Assembly: GCF_002951615.1 (NCBI RefSeq)
Contig: NZ_CP019062.1
Span: 2,852,001 to 2,916,000, forward strand
DNA from: Rahnella sikkimica
Lineage (GTDB): Bacteria > Pseudomonadota > Gammaproteobacteria > Enterobacterales > Enterobacteriaceae
Direction of reading: 5' to 3'
Length of the DNA: 64,000 nucleotides
Under the pieces are notes generated by a model. The model saw nothing but the letters and a program-made list of their open reading frames with translations. It made no database searches and had not been told where the DNA came from. The first letter of the stretch is position 1. Each line of letters starts with the position of its first letter. Positions 1 to 9,470 of the stretch are shown here, piece after piece. Position numbers and translations under genes: made by a program.

Positions 1-879
1 CAGCCGTGTGGCGCGATCGATACTGGTGGTCAGGTTTTCCAGCGCATGTTCGCGCATTTCGGCGTCGTCACCGGAAAGCTGAACCACTTCGGTTTGCACG
101 CGCAATGCAGCCAGCGGGCTGCGTAATTCATGCGCCGCGTCGGAGGTAAACCGGCGTTCGCGGACCAGCATTTCACTGGTGCGGTCAAACAAAGAATTCA
201 GCGCATTCGCCAGCGGCAGGACTTCACCGGGCAGACGATCGGTGATAATCGGCGTCGCATCTTCCGGCGAGCGCTGCCGCAACCCTTCCGCCACGCGGCG
301 CAGCGGACGAAGTTCCAGCGTCACCATCACAATCAGCGCCAGCAGCAATACCGGCAACGAAGCCAGCCAGGGCGTCAGTTGCCCGCTGACCAAACTCCAG
401 GCCATATCGTTGCGGTAATCGTATTCCTGCCCGACGGCCACGCGATATTGCCCGTCCGGCGACGTCAGCCAGACCATGCGCCAGTCATCGCCTTTCAGTT
501 CTTCATCTTTAAAGCCCTGTATGTTGCCGTCGAAGCGGATGCGTTTGCCGTTTTCGCCGTCGTTGAGCAGCATGTCGCCCTGCTGATTGAAAATGGCAAA
601 CGTCAGCGCATCGTCATCGGTATGACCGCGCGAGCCTTTGCGCACCATCTTTTTGGTATCCGGCAACTCAGCATCTTTTTGCATATTCACCCGGTCGCCC
701 AGCCCGGTGGCGGCGAGACGTTTGGCGAACAACATCTGTTGCGTATCAAATACTTCATTGATGTGTTTACGGGTCTGATGCCACGCCACGCCACTGGCAA
801 TCAGCCACGTCATCAGCGCCAGCACGGTGAACAGCAGGATCAGCCGGAGGCGCAGACTCAGGTTTTTCAGCTCCTTCAC
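1..879 (-). CDS. qseC: QseC-type sensor histidine kinase, partial
   Basis: Membrane sensor kinase that would phosphorylate the adjacent response regulator. The first 293 codons are present and the catalytic ATP-binding domain lies beyond the left edge. A TM helix (about residues 9-28) is followed by a periplasmic domain with the family-typical segments [10 protein letters not shown] and [15 protein letters not shown], a second TM helix (about 160-180), a HAMP-like stretch, and the phosphoacceptor motif [10 protein letters not shown] with His250. The sequence tracks E. coli QseC closely along its length. The start is a GTG (877-879) that overlaps the TGA of the regulator gene, so the pair is translationally coupled. 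QseC responds to autoinducer-3 and catecholamines in E. coli; the ligand here is not known. A PmrB-like kinase is the main alternative but fits less well. Confidence 0.88.
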   Translation of the reverse strand, partial: MKELKNLSLRLRLILLFTVLALMTWLIASGVAWHQTRKHINEVFDTQQMLFAKRLAATGLGDRVNMQKDAELPDTKKMVRKGSRGHTDDDALTFAIFNQQGDMLLNDGENGKRIRFDGNIQGFKDEELKGDDWRMVWLTSPDGQYRVAVGQEYDYRNDMAWSLVSGQLTPWLASLPVLLLALIVMVTLELRPLRRVAEGLRQRSPEDATPIITDRLPGEVLPLANALNSLFDRTSEMLVRERRFTSDAAHELRSPLAALRVQTEVVQLSGDDAEMREHALENLTTSIDRATRL

Positions 880-1553
880 GCGTTCTCCCCGGACAGCGCA
901 TCGCCCAGCGTATAACCCACGCCGTGAACGGTGCGGATAAAGCTTTTGCCGAGTTTGCTGCGAAGATGGTGGATATGGACTTCAACCGCGTTACTGCTGA
1001 CCTCATCGTCCCAGTTGTACAGTTTTTCCTGAATCAGCGTGCGTGCCAGAACGCGGCCTTTGTTATTGAGAAACAATTCCAGCACCGCGACTTCACGCGG
1101 CGTGAGCGTTACGGTTTCGCCGTTGAGGGTTACGCTGCGGGCAGCCGGATCAAATTCAACTGCACCGTGCGTCACTTTTGGCGTAATCACGCCGTGACGG
1201 CGGCGGATCAGCGCCTGCAAACGCGCGGCCACTTCCACCAGCGCAAACGGCTTACACAAATAATCATCCGCCCCGGCCTGCAACCCGCCGACACGCTGTT
1301 CAAGCGCATCGCGCGCCGTGAGGATCAGCACCGGCGTGTCGCGACCGGCCTTGCGCCATTCGCGCAGCAGATCCATGCCGTCCATTCCCGGCAGGCTTAA
1401 ATCGAGGATCACCGCATCGTACGGCGCGCTGTCGAGCGCGGCTTTTCCGGTCAGCCCGTCGGTGAACCAGTCGAGCGTAAAACCCAGTTTTGTCAGCCCG
1501 GCTTTGATGCCGTCGCCAATCATTTTGTCGTCTTCAACCAATAGAATCCGCAT
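876..1553 (-). CDS. qseB: QseB-type OmpR-family response regulator
   Basis: Two-component response regulator of 225 residues. The N-terminal receiver domain has the acidic pair in LLVEDD, the phosphorylation Asp in [12 protein letters not shown] (about Asp51) and the Lys of the YLCKPF motif. The C-terminal winged-helix DNA-binding domain ends with the family signature [11 protein letters not shown] followed by [11 protein letters not shown]. It matches E. coli QseB (YgiX) end to end. The ATG at 1553 is chosen over a start seven codons upstream because a GGAGGGAA ribosome-binding site sits just before it. It is the first gene of the qseBC operon, with a 4-base overlap to the kinase. The divergent neighbour is panB, about 160 bp away, whereas E. 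coli qseBC lies elsewhere in the chromosome. Confidence 0.92.
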   Translation of the reverse strand: MRILLVEDDKMIGDGIKAGLTKLGFTLDWFTDGLTGKAALDSAPYDAVILDLSLPGMDGMDLLREWRKAGRDTPVLILTARDALEQRVGGLQAGADDYLCKPFALVEVAARLQALIRRRHGVITPKVTHGAVEFDPAARSVTLNGETVTLTPREVAVLELFLNNKGRVLARTLIQEKLYNWDDEVSSNAVEVHIHHLRSKLGKSFIRTVHGVGYTLGDALSGENA

Positions 1554-1711
1554 GGTTCCCTCCGTTTTTTTCATTATAGGCGACGCTTCTTAATCACTTC
1601 TTAAGATCGGGATCATGGAGTCCGTTGCTGATCTTGCTGTCTGCATTTCGGCTCATACAGTAGAATACCGGCATCATATTCATCCGATGAATTATTCAAA
1701 GGAAAGTGTTC

Positions 1712-2506
1712 ATGAAACCAACAACGCTGAGCCAGCTTCGCCAATGGAAGCAGGAAAAACACAAATTTGCGACCATTACCGCCTATGACGCCAGCTTTGC
1801 ACAGCTCTTTGCTGAGCAGGGCATCACCGTCATGCTGATTGGTGACTCTCTCGGGATGGTCGTTCAGGGGCAGGATTCCACCCTGCCGGTGACGGTTGAG
1901 GAAATTGCTTACCATACGCGCTGTGTGCGCCGTGGCGCGCCTCAGGCTTTATTGCTGGCTGACCTGCCGTTCATGAGTTACGCCACGCCGGAACAGGCGT
2001 TTGAAAGCGCGGCAATCCTGATGCGTGCCGGCGGCAATATGGTGAAACTCGAAGGCGGCAGCTGGCTATGCGATACGGTTAAAATGCTGACCGAGCGCGC
2101 CGTTCCGGTGTGCGGCCATCTCGGCCTGACGCCGCAATCTGTGAACATTTTCGGTGGTTACAAAGTGCAGGGTCGCGATGAAGTCGCCGCAAACCAGCTC
2201 ATCAAAGACGCGCTGATGCTCGAAGAAGCTGGCGCGCAGCTGCTGGTGCTGGAATGTGTTCCCGTTGAACTGGCGCGCCGCGTGACCGAAGAACTGAGCA
2301 TCCCGGTGATCGGCATCGGTGCCGGTAACGTGACCGACGGACAGATTCTGGTGATGCATGATGCGTTCGGCATTACCGGCGGCCATACGCCGAAATTTGC
2401 CAAAGACTTCCTGGCCGAAGCGGGCGATATCCGCAGCGCGGTGCGCTTGTATGTCGATCAGGTCGCGCAGGGCGTGTATCCGGGCGAAGAGCATTCCTTT
2501 AAATAA
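1712..2506 (+). CDS. panB: 3-methyl-2-oxobutanoate hydroxymethyltransferase
   Basis: First committed enzyme of pantothenate synthesis. It transfers a hydroxymethyl group from 5,10-methylene-THF to alpha-ketoisovalerate to give ketopantoate in the cytosol. The 264-residue protein is collinear with E. coli PanB, including the metal-binding region [14 protein letters not shown], the GGYKVQGR segment and the conserved C-terminal YPGEEHSF. The start is the ATG at 1712 (MKPTT, as in E. coli), preceded by AAAGGAAAG; an in-frame GTG two codons upstream is possible. panC follows after 14 bp, so the two are certainly co-transcribed. Confidence 0.97.
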   Translation: MKPTTLSQLRQWKQEKHKFATITAYDASFAQLFAEQGITVMLIGDSLGMVVQGQDSTLPVTVEEIAYHTRCVRRGAPQALLLADLPFMSYATPEQAFESAAILMRAGGNMVKLEGGSWLCDTVKMLTERAVPVCGHLGLTPQSVNIFGGYKVQGRDEVAANQLIKDALMLEEAGAQLLVLECVPVELARRVTEELSIPVIGIGAGNVTDGQILVMHDAFGITGGHTPKFAKDFLAEAGDIRSAVRLYVDQVAQGVYPGEEHSFK

Positions 2507-2520
2507 TCGGGAGAAGAAGT

Positions 2521-3375
2521 GTGCTGATAATTGACAGCGTGGCGCTGCTGCGTCGCGAGATCCGCGATTTCCGTACGAATAACAAACGTATTGCCCTGGT
2601 GCCGACCATGGGGAATTTACACGAAGGCCACATGACGCTGGTGGATGAAGCGAAAGCGCGCGGCGACGTGGTGGTCGTGAGTATTTTCGTCAATCCGATG
2701 CAGTTCGAACGCCCGGACGATCTGGAACGTTACCCGCGCACCTTGCAGGAAGACTGCGAAAAGCTGAACAAACGCGGCGTGGATCTGGTGTTTGCCCCGT
2801 CTCCGGCAGAGGTTTATCCGAAAGGCCTGACAACACAAACACAGGTCGATGTACCGGTGATTTCCACCATTCTGGAAGGTGCGAGCCGTCCGGGGCATTT
2901 CCGTGGCGTCTCGACGATTGTTAGCAAATTGTTCAATCTGGTGCAGCCGCAGGTGGCCTGTTTCGGCCAGAAAGACTTCCAGCAACTGGCGCTGCTGCGC
3001 ACGATGGTGGAAGACATGGGCTACGACATTGATATTGTGGGCGTACCGATTGTGCGCGCCAAAGACGGCCTGGCACTGAGTTCGCGCAATGGTTATCTGA
3101 CCTCCGAAGAGCGTAAACTGGCACCACAGCTGAACAAGATCATGAATGCGCTGGCAGAACGTCTGAGCCAGGGCGAGCGTCACGTTGAAGAGATGTTGCA
3201 GGAAACCGCGCAACAGCTGCGTGAAGCCGGATTTACGCCAGATGAATTGTTTATTCGTGATGCCAAAACCTTGCAGGAATTGTCCGTCGACAGCACGTCT
3301 GCGGTGATCCTGATGGCGGCATGGTTAGGGAAGGCCCGGCTGATTGATAATCAAGAGGTTGATCTGACGCAGTAG
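2521..3375 (+). CDS. panC: Pantothenate synthetase
   Basis: Pantoate-beta-alanine ligase, which joins pantoate and beta-alanine through a pantoyl-adenylate using ATP. It has 284 residues, the family length. The HIGH-like motif is seen in [12 protein letters not shown], the ATP-binding segments as FVNPMQF and [10 protein letters not shown], and the KMSKS-like loop as [10 protein letters not shown]. The start is a GTG at 2521, placed by homology to E. coli MLIIE and by a GGGAGAAG site just upstream. It sits between panB (14 bp) and panD (about 105 bp). The panC-panD gap holds a weak GC-rich inverted repeat (CCGCCGG at 3407, CCGGCGG at 3440). Confidence 0.97.
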   Translation: MLIIDSVALLRREIRDFRTNNKRIALVPTMGNLHEGHMTLVDEAKARGDVVVVSIFVNPMQFERPDDLERYPRTLQEDCEKLNKRGVDLVFAPSPAEVYPKGLTTQTQVDVPVISTILEGASRPGHFRGVSTIVSKLFNLVQPQVACFGQKDFQQLALLRTMVEDMGYDIDIVGVPIVRAKDGLALSSRNGYLTSEERKLAPQLNKIMNALAERLSQGERHVEEMLQETAQQLREAGFTPDELFIRDAKTLQELSVDSTSAVILMAAWLGKARLIDNQEVDLTQ

Positions 3376-3481
3376 ACAGCGCAGCTCAAATCGGCAACTA
3401 TGTTGGCCGCCGGAAATATCGGAATTTTATTATGTCCGCCCGGCGGGTTCCCTGATTTTTTACGCAAGTAAGGTATATGTG

Positions 3482-3862
3482 ATGATCCGCACTATGCTGC
3501 AAGGCAAACTGCACCGGGTTCACGTGACTCAGGCAGATTTGCACTACGAAGGTTCCTGCGCCATCGACCAGGACTTTCTCGATGCTTCAGGCATTTTAGA
3601 GTACGAAGCGATTGATATTTATAACGTTGATAACGGTCAGCGTTTCTCAACTTACGCCATCGCGGCAGAACGCGGTTCGCGTATTATTTCGGTTAACGGT
3701 GCGGCAGCGCGCTGCGCCTGTGTCGGCGATCTGCTGATCATCTGCTCTTACGTGCAGATGTCTGACGCCGATGCCCGCCAGCACAAACCGAAAGTGGCCT
3801 ATTTTGAAGGTGAAAACCAACTGAAACGCACCGCGAAAGCCGTGCCAGTTCAGGTGGCTTGA
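3482..3862 (+). CDS. panD: Aspartate 1-decarboxylase proenzyme
   Basis: Makes beta-alanine from aspartate for pantothenate. It is a pyruvoyl enzyme: the 126-residue proenzyme self-cleaves between Gly24 and Ser25, seen in the [10 protein letters not shown] motif, and Ser25 becomes the pyruvoyl group. Other family marks are [27 protein letters not shown] and the C-terminal VAYFEGEN. The ATG at 3482 gives the E. coli start [10 protein letters not shown]; a GTG one codon earlier is in frame. In E. coli panD is separated from panBC by other genes, whereas here the three are contiguous and complete the coenzyme A precursor branch. A palindromic repeat lies immediately downstream. Confidence 0.96.
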   Translation: MIRTMLQGKLHRVHVTQADLHYEGSCAIDQDFLDASGILEYEAIDIYNVDNGQRFSTYAIAAERGSRIISVNGAAARCACVGDLLIICSYVQMSDADARQHKPKVAYFEGENQLKRTAKAVPVQVA

Positions 3863-3869
3863 TAAAACG

Positions 3870-3982
3870 CCTCCCCCTGCGAAGGGGGAGGATGGGAGGG
3901 GGTTTAGCCGCTGACTCAGTCGTTTATGCTGATCTGGTTAAACCAACACCCCATCCCAGCCTTCCCCTCGTGAGAGGGGAAG
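3870..3982. repeat. REP-like paired palindromes
   Basis: Two GC-rich hairpins flank a larger inverted repeat. The first is CCTCCCCCTGCGAAGGGGGAGG (22 bases, 3870-3891, arms of nine). The second spans 3961-3982 with arms CTTCCCCTC and GAGGGGAAG. The segments inside (GATGGGAGGGGGTTTA near 3891 and TAAACCAACACCCCATCC near 3940) are also complementary, so the whole unit can fold on itself. It lies between the convergent ends of panD and yadH. The architecture is that of enterobacterial REP/BIME or small MITE elements, which often stabilise 3' ends or block readthrough. A genome copy count would settle whether it is dispersed. Confidence 0.6.
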
Positions 3983-3993
3983 GAGCAATAAAA

Positions 3994-4764
3994 TTAACTT
4001 CTCAGACCACGCCCGCGCTCAATCAAGTACCACGCCAGCAGATAAAACGCCGCAATAAACGCCACCAGCACGCTCATTGTGAAGATCAGCGGAACATCAC
4101 TGATCCCCAGGAATCCGTAGCGGAAACCGCTGATCATGTAGACGATCGGGTTAAGCTTGGAGATCGCCTGCCAGATTGGCGGCAGCAGCGACAGCGAGTA
4201 AAACACGCCGCCCAGATACGTCAGCGGTGTCAGCACGAACGTCGGGATCAGGCTGATATCATCAAACGTGGTGGCAAACACCGCATTCAGCAAACCGCCC
4301 AGCGAGAACAGGATTGCCGTCAGCAGCAGCGTCAGTGCAATCACCCACCAGGAATGGATCACCAGCGGCACGAAGAACAGCGAAATCGCCGTGACCAGGA
4401 TCCCCACACAGATCCCACGCGCCACGCCGCCGCCGACATAACCGGCGATCACCACGTGCGTTGGCACCGGCGCAACCAGCAGCTCTTCAATATTGCGCTG
4501 GAATTTCGCGCTGAAGAACGACGATGCCACGTTGGCATAAGAGTTGGTGATCACCGCCATCATGATCAGGCCCGGCACGATAAACTGCATGTAAGTAAAA
4601 CCGTGCATGCTGCCGATTTGTGAGCCGATGAGGTTACCGAAGATGATGAAATAAAGCGTCATGGTGATCACAGGCGGAACCAGCGTTTGGATCCAGATAC
4701 GGCCAAACCGGTTGATCTCTTTCATCCAGATGCTTTTAAGTGCGATCCAATACAGTTGCGACAT
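3994..4764 (-). CDS. yadH: ABC-2 type transporter permease YadH
   Basis: Integral membrane subunit of an ABC exporter, 256 residues, with about six TM segments typical of the ABC-2 family and an EEL-type cytoplasmic loop (RNIEELLVAP). It pairs with the ATPase encoded immediately upstream: the TAA of yadG and the ATG of yadH share one base, so they are translationally coupled. It is close to E. coli YadH throughout. The substrate is unknown; relatives include drug and polysaccharide or lipid-linked exporters. Confidence 0.93.
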   Translation of the reverse strand: MSQLYWIALKSIWMKEINRFGRIWIQTLVPPVITMTLYFIIFGNLIGSQIGSMHGFTYMQFIVPGLIMMAVITNSYANVASSFFSAKFQRNIEELLVAPVPTHVVIAGYVGGGVARGICVGILVTAISLFFVPLVIHSWWVIALTLLLTAILFSLGGLLNAVFATTFDDISLIPTFVLTPLTYLGGVFYSLSLLPPIWQAISKLNPIVYMISGFRYGFLGISDVPLIFTMSVLVAFIAAFYLLAWYLIERGRGLRS

Positions 4765-5687
4765 TATTTCTTTTCCCCGTTGCCGTTCACCAGCGTGACA
4801 AACAACTCTTCCAGACGGTTGGCTTTGTTACGCATACTCAATACCTGCACGCCCTGCTTGCTCAGCTGGCTGAACAGGGAGTTCAGCCCCTGTTCGCGCA
4901 TGACTTCCACTTCCAGCGTCGACGTATCCGTCAGCTGGCTGCGATAGCCTTCCAGCACCGGCAGCGGACTTTTCGCCCCCAGATCCAGAATAAAGGTTTC
5001 GGATTTCAGCTTGGACAACAGCGCTTTCATGCTGGTGTTTTCCACCAGTTCGCCGCCCTGAATAATGCCGATATTGCGGCACAGCATTTCAGCTTCTTCC
5101 AGATAGTGCGTGGTCAGAATAATGGTCGTGCCCTGCGCATTCAGCTCTTTCAGGAAACCCCACATGGAGCGACGCAGTTCGATATCCACACCGGCGGTCG
5201 GTTCATCGAGGATCAGCAGTTTCGGTTCGTGCATCAGTGCGCGGGCAATCATCAGGCGACGCTTCATGCCGCCGGAAAGCATCCGGGAACGCTCATTGCG
5301 CTTACCCCATAAATCCAGCTGGGTCAGATACTTTTCAGCACGCTGAAGCGCCAGCGGACGCGGCACGCCGTAGTAACCGGCCTGGTTGACGACAACCTGC
5401 ATCACGGTTTCAAACGGGTTGAAGTTAAATTCCTGCGGCACCAGCCCGAGCTGACGTTTAGCGTTGACGATATCTTTGTCGATGTCATAACCGAACACCC
5501 GCACTTTACCGGCGGTTTTGTTCACCAGTGAACTGATGATGCCAATGGTCGTCGATTTACCCGCACCGTTCGGCCCCAACAGGGCATAAAAATCGCCGGC
5601 TTCGACCCGCAGATCGATACCGCGCAAAGCCTGTACACCACCGGCGTAAGTTTTCGTTAACTTTTCCAGTTCCAATGCATAATTCAT
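4764..5687 (-). CDS. yadG: ABC transporter ATP-binding protein YadG
   Basis: Cytosolic ATPase of the YadGH exporter, 307 residues. Walker A is GPNGAGKST (about residues 38-46), the Q-loop is in LVPQEFNF, the signature is LSGGMKRR, Walker B is LLILDEPTAGVD and the switch His is in ILTTHYLEEAE. A C-terminal extension of about 80 residues is usual for the ABC-2 drug-exporter-like subfamily. The start is the ATG at 5687 with a distant AAGG upstream. It is divergent from can across about 130 bp, as in E. coli. Confidence 0.94.
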   Translation of the reverse strand: MNYALELEKLTKTYAGGVQALRGIDLRVEAGDFYALLGPNGAGKSTTIGIISSLVNKTAGKVRVFGYDIDKDIVNAKRQLGLVPQEFNFNPFETVMQVVVNQAGYYGVPRPLALQRAEKYLTQLDLWGKRNERSRMLSGGMKRRLMIARALMHEPKLLILDEPTAGVDIELRRSMWGFLKELNAQGTTIILTTHYLEEAEMLCRNIGIIQGGELVENTSMKALLSKLKSETFILDLGAKSPLPVLEGYRSQLTDTSTLEVEVMREQGLNSLFSQLSKQGVQVLSMRNKANRLEELFVTLVNGNGEKK

Positions 5688-5819
5688 AAAAGGACGTACC
5701 TTGTTGTGAAAACCCTGTTGTAGGAATGAGTAAGAGGAGATGTTGAATCAGTTTTAAAAGACGGAGCATTGCCCTATATTACTCCATCGCAGTTGGCTCG
5801 TTACAGGCTATTAACCTCA

Positions 5820-6476
5820 ATGAATGATATAGAAAAGCTCATCCGTAATAACGCCAACTGGTCCAAGACCATGATCGACGAAGATCCTGGCTTCTTCGAA
5901 CGACTCTCTCAATCTCAAAAACCCCGTTTTCTGTGGATTGGTTGTTCTGACAGTCGCGTTCCCGCAGAACAACTGACCGGGCTTGAACCGGGCGAACTGT
6001 TTGTTCACCGTAACGTCGCCAACCTGGTTATCCATACTGATCTCAACTGCCTGTCCGTTGTGCAATATGCTATCGACGTACTGGAAGTGGAACACGTCAT
6101 CATTTGCGGTCACTACGGTTGCGGTGGCGTACAGGCAGCGGTTGAAAACCCAGAACTGGGTTTGATTAATAACTGGTTATTGCATATCCGGGACATCTGG
6201 TACAAACACAGTTCCCTGCTGGGCGAACTGTCACCGAATCAGCGTCTCGATAAATTGTGCGAACTGAACGTGGTCGAACAAGTGTACAACCTCGGCCACT
6301 CCACCGTGATGCAATCGGCCTGGAAACGCGGCCAGAAAGTCACGCTGCACGGCTGGGTTTACGGCATTCAGGACGGACGACTGCGCAATCTCGAAGTCGA
6401 CGCCACCAGCCGCGAAACGCTGGAACAGCGCTACCGTCAGGGCGTCTCCGCCTTACTGAACGGCAATCCGCAATAA
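5820..6476 (+). CDS. can: Beta-class carbonic anhydrase 2
   Basis: Zinc enzyme interconverting CO2 and bicarbonate, supplying bicarbonate for carboxylations at ambient CO2. The 218-residue protein has the beta-class zinc ligands Cys and Asp in IGCSDSR and His and Cys in CGHYGCGG, and the sequence is near-identical to E. coli Can through the core. The start is the ATG at 5820 (MNDIEKL), which matches the E. coli N-terminus; an upstream in-frame start at 5769 would add 17 residues without family support. The Shine-Dalgarno is weak. A T-rich hairpin terminator follows. Confidence 0.95.
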   Translation: MNDIEKLIRNNANWSKTMIDEDPGFFERLSQSQKPRFLWIGCSDSRVPAEQLTGLEPGELFVHRNVANLVIHTDLNCLSVVQYAIDVLEVEHVIICGHYGCGGVQAAVENPELGLINNWLLHIRDIWYKHSSLLGELSPNQRLDKLCELNVVEQVYNLGHSTVMQSAWKRGQKVTLHGWVYGIQDGRLRNLEVDATSRETLEQRYRQGVSALLNGNPQ

Positions 6477-6510
6477 CAAACCGCCCCACTCTACAGAAAA
6501 TCAAAAAACA

Positions 6511-6546
6511 AAAGGCACAAAAATGTGCCTTTTGGGGTGCTTTTTT
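6511..6546 (+). terminator. Intrinsic terminator after can
   Basis: Inverted repeat AAAGGCACA (6511-6519) and TGTGCCTTT (6524-6532) with a 4-base loop, followed by a T-rich stretch ending in six T residues (6541-6546). It lies between the convergent genes can and hpt and may serve both. Confidence 0.7.
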
Positions 6547-6592
6547 CTGTACCCACTGACTTCAGAAAATGGCTGAAGCGGATAGCTTGTTT

Positions 6593-7129
6593 CTATTCGT
6601 CCAGCATAACCACTTTGCCCACGTACGGCAGATGGCGGTAACGCTGGGCGTAGTCGATGCCGAAACCGACGACGAATTCGTCCGGGATGGCAAAACCGAC
6701 GTATTCCACCTGGACTTCGACTTCACGGCGTTCTGGCTTATCGAGCAGGGTACAAATTGCCAGTGATTTCGGGCCGCGCAGTTGCAGCAGTTCGCGCACT
6801 TTGCTCAGCGTGTTGCCGGAGTCAATGATGTCTTCGACGATCAGCACGTCTTTGCCGCGAATGTCTTCGTCGAGATCTTTAAGGATTTTGACGTCACGGG
6901 TGGTGGACATGCCGTTGCCGTAGCTTGATGCGGTCATGAAATCGACTTCATGCGGCACATCAATGGCGCGGCACAAATCGGCCATGAACATAAAGGAACC
7001 GCGCAGCAGCCCGACCAGTACCATTTCGCTGCCGCTGTCACGGTAGTGATCGGTGATTTTACGGCCCAGCTCTTCAATTCGGGTTTTGATTTCCTGTTCG
7101 GAAATCATGACATCAACGCGATGTTTCAT
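6593..7129 (-). CDS. hpt: Hypoxanthine phosphoribosyltransferase
   Basis: Purine salvage enzyme that converts hypoxanthine (and guanine less well) with PRPP to IMP or GMP. It has 178 residues. The PRPP-binding motif is [15 protein letters not shown], the flexible-loop region is [12 protein letters not shown] and the purine-binding segment is [13 protein letters not shown]. The start is the ATG at 7129 (MKHRVDVM, as in E. coli), with AGGTGG upstream; an in-frame GTG at 7144 is less likely. It is a monocistronic gene with its own promoter (7204-7232) inside the gap after gutQ. Confidence 0.96.
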   Translation of the reverse strand: MKHRVDVMISEQEIKTRIEELGRKITDHYRDSGSEMVLVGLLRGSFMFMADLCRAIDVPHEVDFMTASSYGNGMSTTRDVKILKDLDEDIRGKDVLIVEDIIDSGNTLSKVRELLQLRGPKSLAICTLLDKPERREVEVQVEYVGFAIPDEFVVGFGIDYAQRYRHLPYVGKVVMLDE

Positions 7130-7203
7130 ATAAAGACTAACCACCTGATTTAAGAATATTTATCGCCGTTTTCAGAAAGAACGGCGACCATATAGTGGAA
7201 AGG

Positions 7204-7232
7204 ATTATATCAAAGAACCCGGCGATGAGTAA
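7204..7232 (-). promoter_or_regulatory. Probable sigma-70 promoter of hpt
   Basis: On the minus strand TTACTC (7232-7227) is followed after exactly 17 bp by a perfect TATAAT (7209-7204), about 75 bp before the hpt ATG. A short inverted repeat CCGGCG/CGCCGG (7219-7238) overlaps the spacer and could act as a weak terminator for the upstream srl operon. Confidence 0.6.
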
Positions 7233-7240
7233 CGCCGGTG

Positions 7241-8206
7241 TCAGCCAATACCCGCCTGGTGCAGGTCATGCAGGTTGATGGCACCCACCAAAATGCCCTC
7301 GCTGTCGACCACCGGCGCGGCGCTGATGTGCTGCTCGTGCAGCGCTTCCAGCGCTTCACCTGCCCGCCATTGGGCAGGAAGCTGATACCCCGGACGGCTC
7401 ATCGCGCTCACCAGCGGATCGTTCAGGCTGTTTCCTTTCACCAGCCAGCGGCGCAAATCGCCGTCGGTGAAAACGCCCACCACATGCAGGCTGGCGTCGC
7501 ATACTGCAATCAGCCCCAGACCGGTGCGGCTCAGTTCCAGCATGGCATCCATGACGTTTTTCTGGCTGTCGACAACCGGCAAGCGATCACCGGTGCGCAT
7601 CAGGTTGTGGACGCGGTTAAGCAATCTTGCGCCCAGACTGCCCCCCGGATGTGAGCGCGCGAAATCTTCTGCGCCGAAACCACGGTGGCGCATCAGTGCC
7701 ATCGCCAGTGCATCGCCCATCATCAGCGTATTCACGGCGCTGGATGTCGGCGCGAGCCCCATCGGGCAAGCCTCGCGCTCAACGCTGATGTCGAGCACGC
7801 AATCGGCCGCCTGCGCCAGCGGGGAATTTTTGCCACCAGTGATGGCGATCAGGCGCGTCTGGTTTTCTTTCAGCAGCGGCAAAATCGTATCCAGCTCTTT
7901 TGCGCGGCCGGAATAAGAAATGAAAATCAGCACATCGTTGCTGCCGATCATCCCCAGATCGCCGTGCAGGGCTTCGGCGGGATGAACAAAGAACGCAGGC
8001 GTCCCGGTGCTGGCCAGCGATGCGGCGATTTTCTTGCCGATATGCCCGGATTTCCCCATGCCGGAAACCACCGCTTTACCGGTACAGTTCAGCAACAGGC
8101 GGCACGCGCAAAGGAAATTATCGTCGAGACGCGTGAGTAACCGTTGCGCTTCTTCGATCTCAATTTCCAGCGTTTCGCGTGCGTAGTTCAGTAATGAATC
8201 ATTCAT
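7241..8206 (-). CDS. gutQ: Arabinose-5-phosphate isomerase GutQ
   Basis: Interconverts ribulose 5-phosphate and arabinose 5-phosphate, the KDO precursor; in E. coli it is a KdsD paralogue encoded in the glucitol operon. It has 321 residues: an N-terminal SIS sugar-phosphate isomerase domain (about 30-170; [42 protein letters not shown]) and two C-terminal CBS domains (about 200-321; [20 protein letters not shown]). The gene overlaps srlR by 8 bp and is the last gene of the operon. Placement in the srl operon, as in E. coli, separates it from KdsD, which is normally next to the lipopolysaccharide-transport genes. Confidence 0.93.
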   Translation of the reverse strand: MNDSLLNYARETLEIEIEEAQRLLTRLDDNFLCACRLLLNCTGKAVVSGMGKSGHIGKKIAASLASTGTPAFFVHPAEALHGDLGMIGSNDVLIFISYSGRAKELDTILPLLKENQTRLIAITGGKNSPLAQAADCVLDISVEREACPMGLAPTSSAVNTLMMGDALAMALMRHRGFGAEDFARSHPGGSLGARLLNRVHNLMRTGDRLPVVDSQKNVMDAMLELSRTGLGLIAVCDASLHVVGVFTDGDLRRWLVKGNSLNDPLVSAMSRPGYQLPAQWRAGEALEALHEQHISAAPVVDSEGILVGAINLHDLHQAGIG

Positions 8207-8972
8207 CGTCTTCCCCGACTAAAATAATGCGGATCCCCAGTTTTTCGATGGCCTCACGATAGGGAGCGGTTAACCCGCTGTCCGTGATCAACGTATCGAC
8301 TTTGCCCAAATTACAGACCACATTCGGGCTTTTTCGGCCGAACTTTGAGGAATCCACCAGCAGGAAAATACGTTCGGCGGCATTGCACATCGCCTGGCTG
8401 ACGCCGTGAACTTCGTTGAACGTGGTGACACCGCCGTTCAGATCGACGCCATCCGCGCCGATAAACAGTTTGTCGAAATTAAACTGATCAAAAGCACTTT
8501 CCGCCAGGCTGCCATGAAACGAAGAGGATTTTTTACGGTAGGTGCCACCCGGCATGAGAATGGTTTGATCGTTATCGAGTTCCACCAGCGCATTGACGAT
8601 ATGCAGGCTGTTGGTCATGACGGTGATGTTATTGAACTGACTGAGGAAAGGCACCATCTGCATGACGGTGCTGCCTGCGTCGAAAATCAGGGAGTCGCCG
8701 TCCTGAATTTCATTAATCGCGGCGCGGGCAATGCGCAGCTTTTTACCGGTGTTGATGTGTGTTTTACGATCGATAGGCTGGTCGCCTTCTTCGCGGCTCA
8801 GCACCACGCCGCCGTAGGTGCGGATTACGGCACCTTCTTCTTCCAGCAGCGTGAGATCTTTCCTGATGGTGGTGCCGGTCGTGGCGAAATGCGCCGCCAG
8901 ATCTTCCACCGCCGTCTTACCAAATTGCTGCAAATGCTCCAGTATCGCCGCCTGCCGTTGCTTAGGTTTCAT
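8199..8972 (-). CDS. srlR: Glucitol operon repressor, DeoR family
   Basis: DNA-binding repressor of the sorbitol operon (also GutR), 257 residues. The N-terminal DeoR helix-turn-helix (about 1-57; [39 protein letters not shown]) precedes a sugar-phosphate sensing domain with the family motifs [19 protein letters not shown] and [10 protein letters not shown]. The start is the ATG at 8972 (MKPKQRQ), with GCGGAAAT upstream. It is followed by gutQ with an 8-bp overlap and preceded by an 80-bp gap containing a candidate operator. It very likely binds the inverted repeat upstream of srlA. Confidence 0.92.
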   Translation of the reverse strand: MKPKQRQAAILEHLQQFGKTAVEDLAAHFATTGTTIRKDLTLLEEEGAVIRTYGGVVLSREEGDQPIDRKTHINTGKKLRIARAAINEIQDGDSLIFDAGSTVMQMVPFLSQFNNITVMTNSLHIVNALVELDNDQTILMPGGTYRKKSSSFHGSLAESAFDQFNFDKLFIGADGVDLNGGVTTFNEVHGVSQAMCNAAERIFLLVDSSKFGRKSPNVVCNLGKVDTLITDSGLTAPYREAIEKLGIRIILVGEDDE

Positions 8973-9018
8973 CACGATTTCCGCTCAAATTTTCAGATAA
9001 ATTCACTCGCCATCATTC

Positions 9019-9045
9019 TTTTTGAAAGATAATAGCTTTTAAAGT
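9019..9045. promoter_or_regulatory. Candidate internal SrlR operator
   Basis: TTTTGAAAG (9020-9028), 7 bp, then CTTTTAAA (9036-9043) forms an imperfect inverted repeat. Its left arm is identical over nine bases to that of the palindrome before srlA (12292-12300). It lies in the gap between srlM and srlR, where an autoregulatory site would make sense. The assignment is by similarity only. Confidence 0.4.
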
Positions 9046-9052
9046 GAAAATA

Positions 9053-9415
9053 TCATGATTTCGGTTCAATCGCTAATGATAGTGCGGTTTGAATATTCGG
9101 TTCTTTCGGGAAGATCACACCTGTCATCAATTGTTCCCGTTTCATTCCGTTGAGGCGCGTAAAAGGCTGAGGAGTGGCAAAAATGGTCAGCCCGCGCAGC
9201 AGAAAACCGGCGCAGACTTTTTCTTCTTTATCGAAAGCCAGCGCCAGCACCACGCGCGGTTTGAAGCGGCCGCCCGAACGCCCGACGCCCACCGAACCGC
9301 GTAAACACAGCTGATCAAACGCGCGGTTGAAACGTTGTAACTGCCACCAGCCCAAAACAATCTGAGCCGCCCAGGCCAGAATGGCGCACGCAATCAGCGC
9401 GGAAGTCGGGGTCAT
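9053..9415 (-). CDS. srlM: Glucitol operon activator SrlM (GutM)
   Basis: Small positive regulator of the sorbitol operon, 120 residues. It has an N-terminal hydrophobic helix (about 5-24) followed by the family-conserved GSVGVGRSGGRFKPRVV and a C-terminal VIFPKEP segment, matching E. coli GutM. The ATG at 9415 is chosen over much longer in-frame extensions because of the family N-terminus and a TAAGGAG site just upstream. It lies between srlD and srlR. A terminator-like hairpin precedes it. How GutM activates is not established, and the membrane-like N-terminus is a visible feature. Confidence 0.9.
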   Translation of the reverse strand: MTPTSALIACAILAWAAQIVLGWWQLQRFNRAFDQLCLRGSVGVGRSGGRFKPRVVLALAFDKEEKVCAGFLLRGLTIFATPQPFTRLNGMKREQLMTGVIFPKEPNIQTALSLAIEPKS

Positions 9416-9426
9416 CGTTTTCTCCT

Positions 9427-9465
9427 TAAAAGTAAAAATCCGCCCCTGTCTCAGACAAGGGCGGA
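9427..9465 (-). terminator. Terminator-like hairpin between srlD and srlM
   Basis: On the minus strand, 12-base arms (9465-9454 and 9450-9439; TCCGCCC outer ends, one mismatch) with a 3-base loop are followed by TTTTTACTTTT. It sits directly before the srlM ribosome-binding site, so it could reduce transcription of srlM-srlR-gutQ relative to the catabolic genes, or protect the srlD 3' end. Confidence 0.6.
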
Positions 9466-9470
9466 GGGCA

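Noticed and set aside
3859..4623. 254-codon plus-strand frame after panD
   Set aside because: It starts in the palindromic repeat and is then antisense to yadH; Gln/His/Arg-rich composition is that of a shadow frame.
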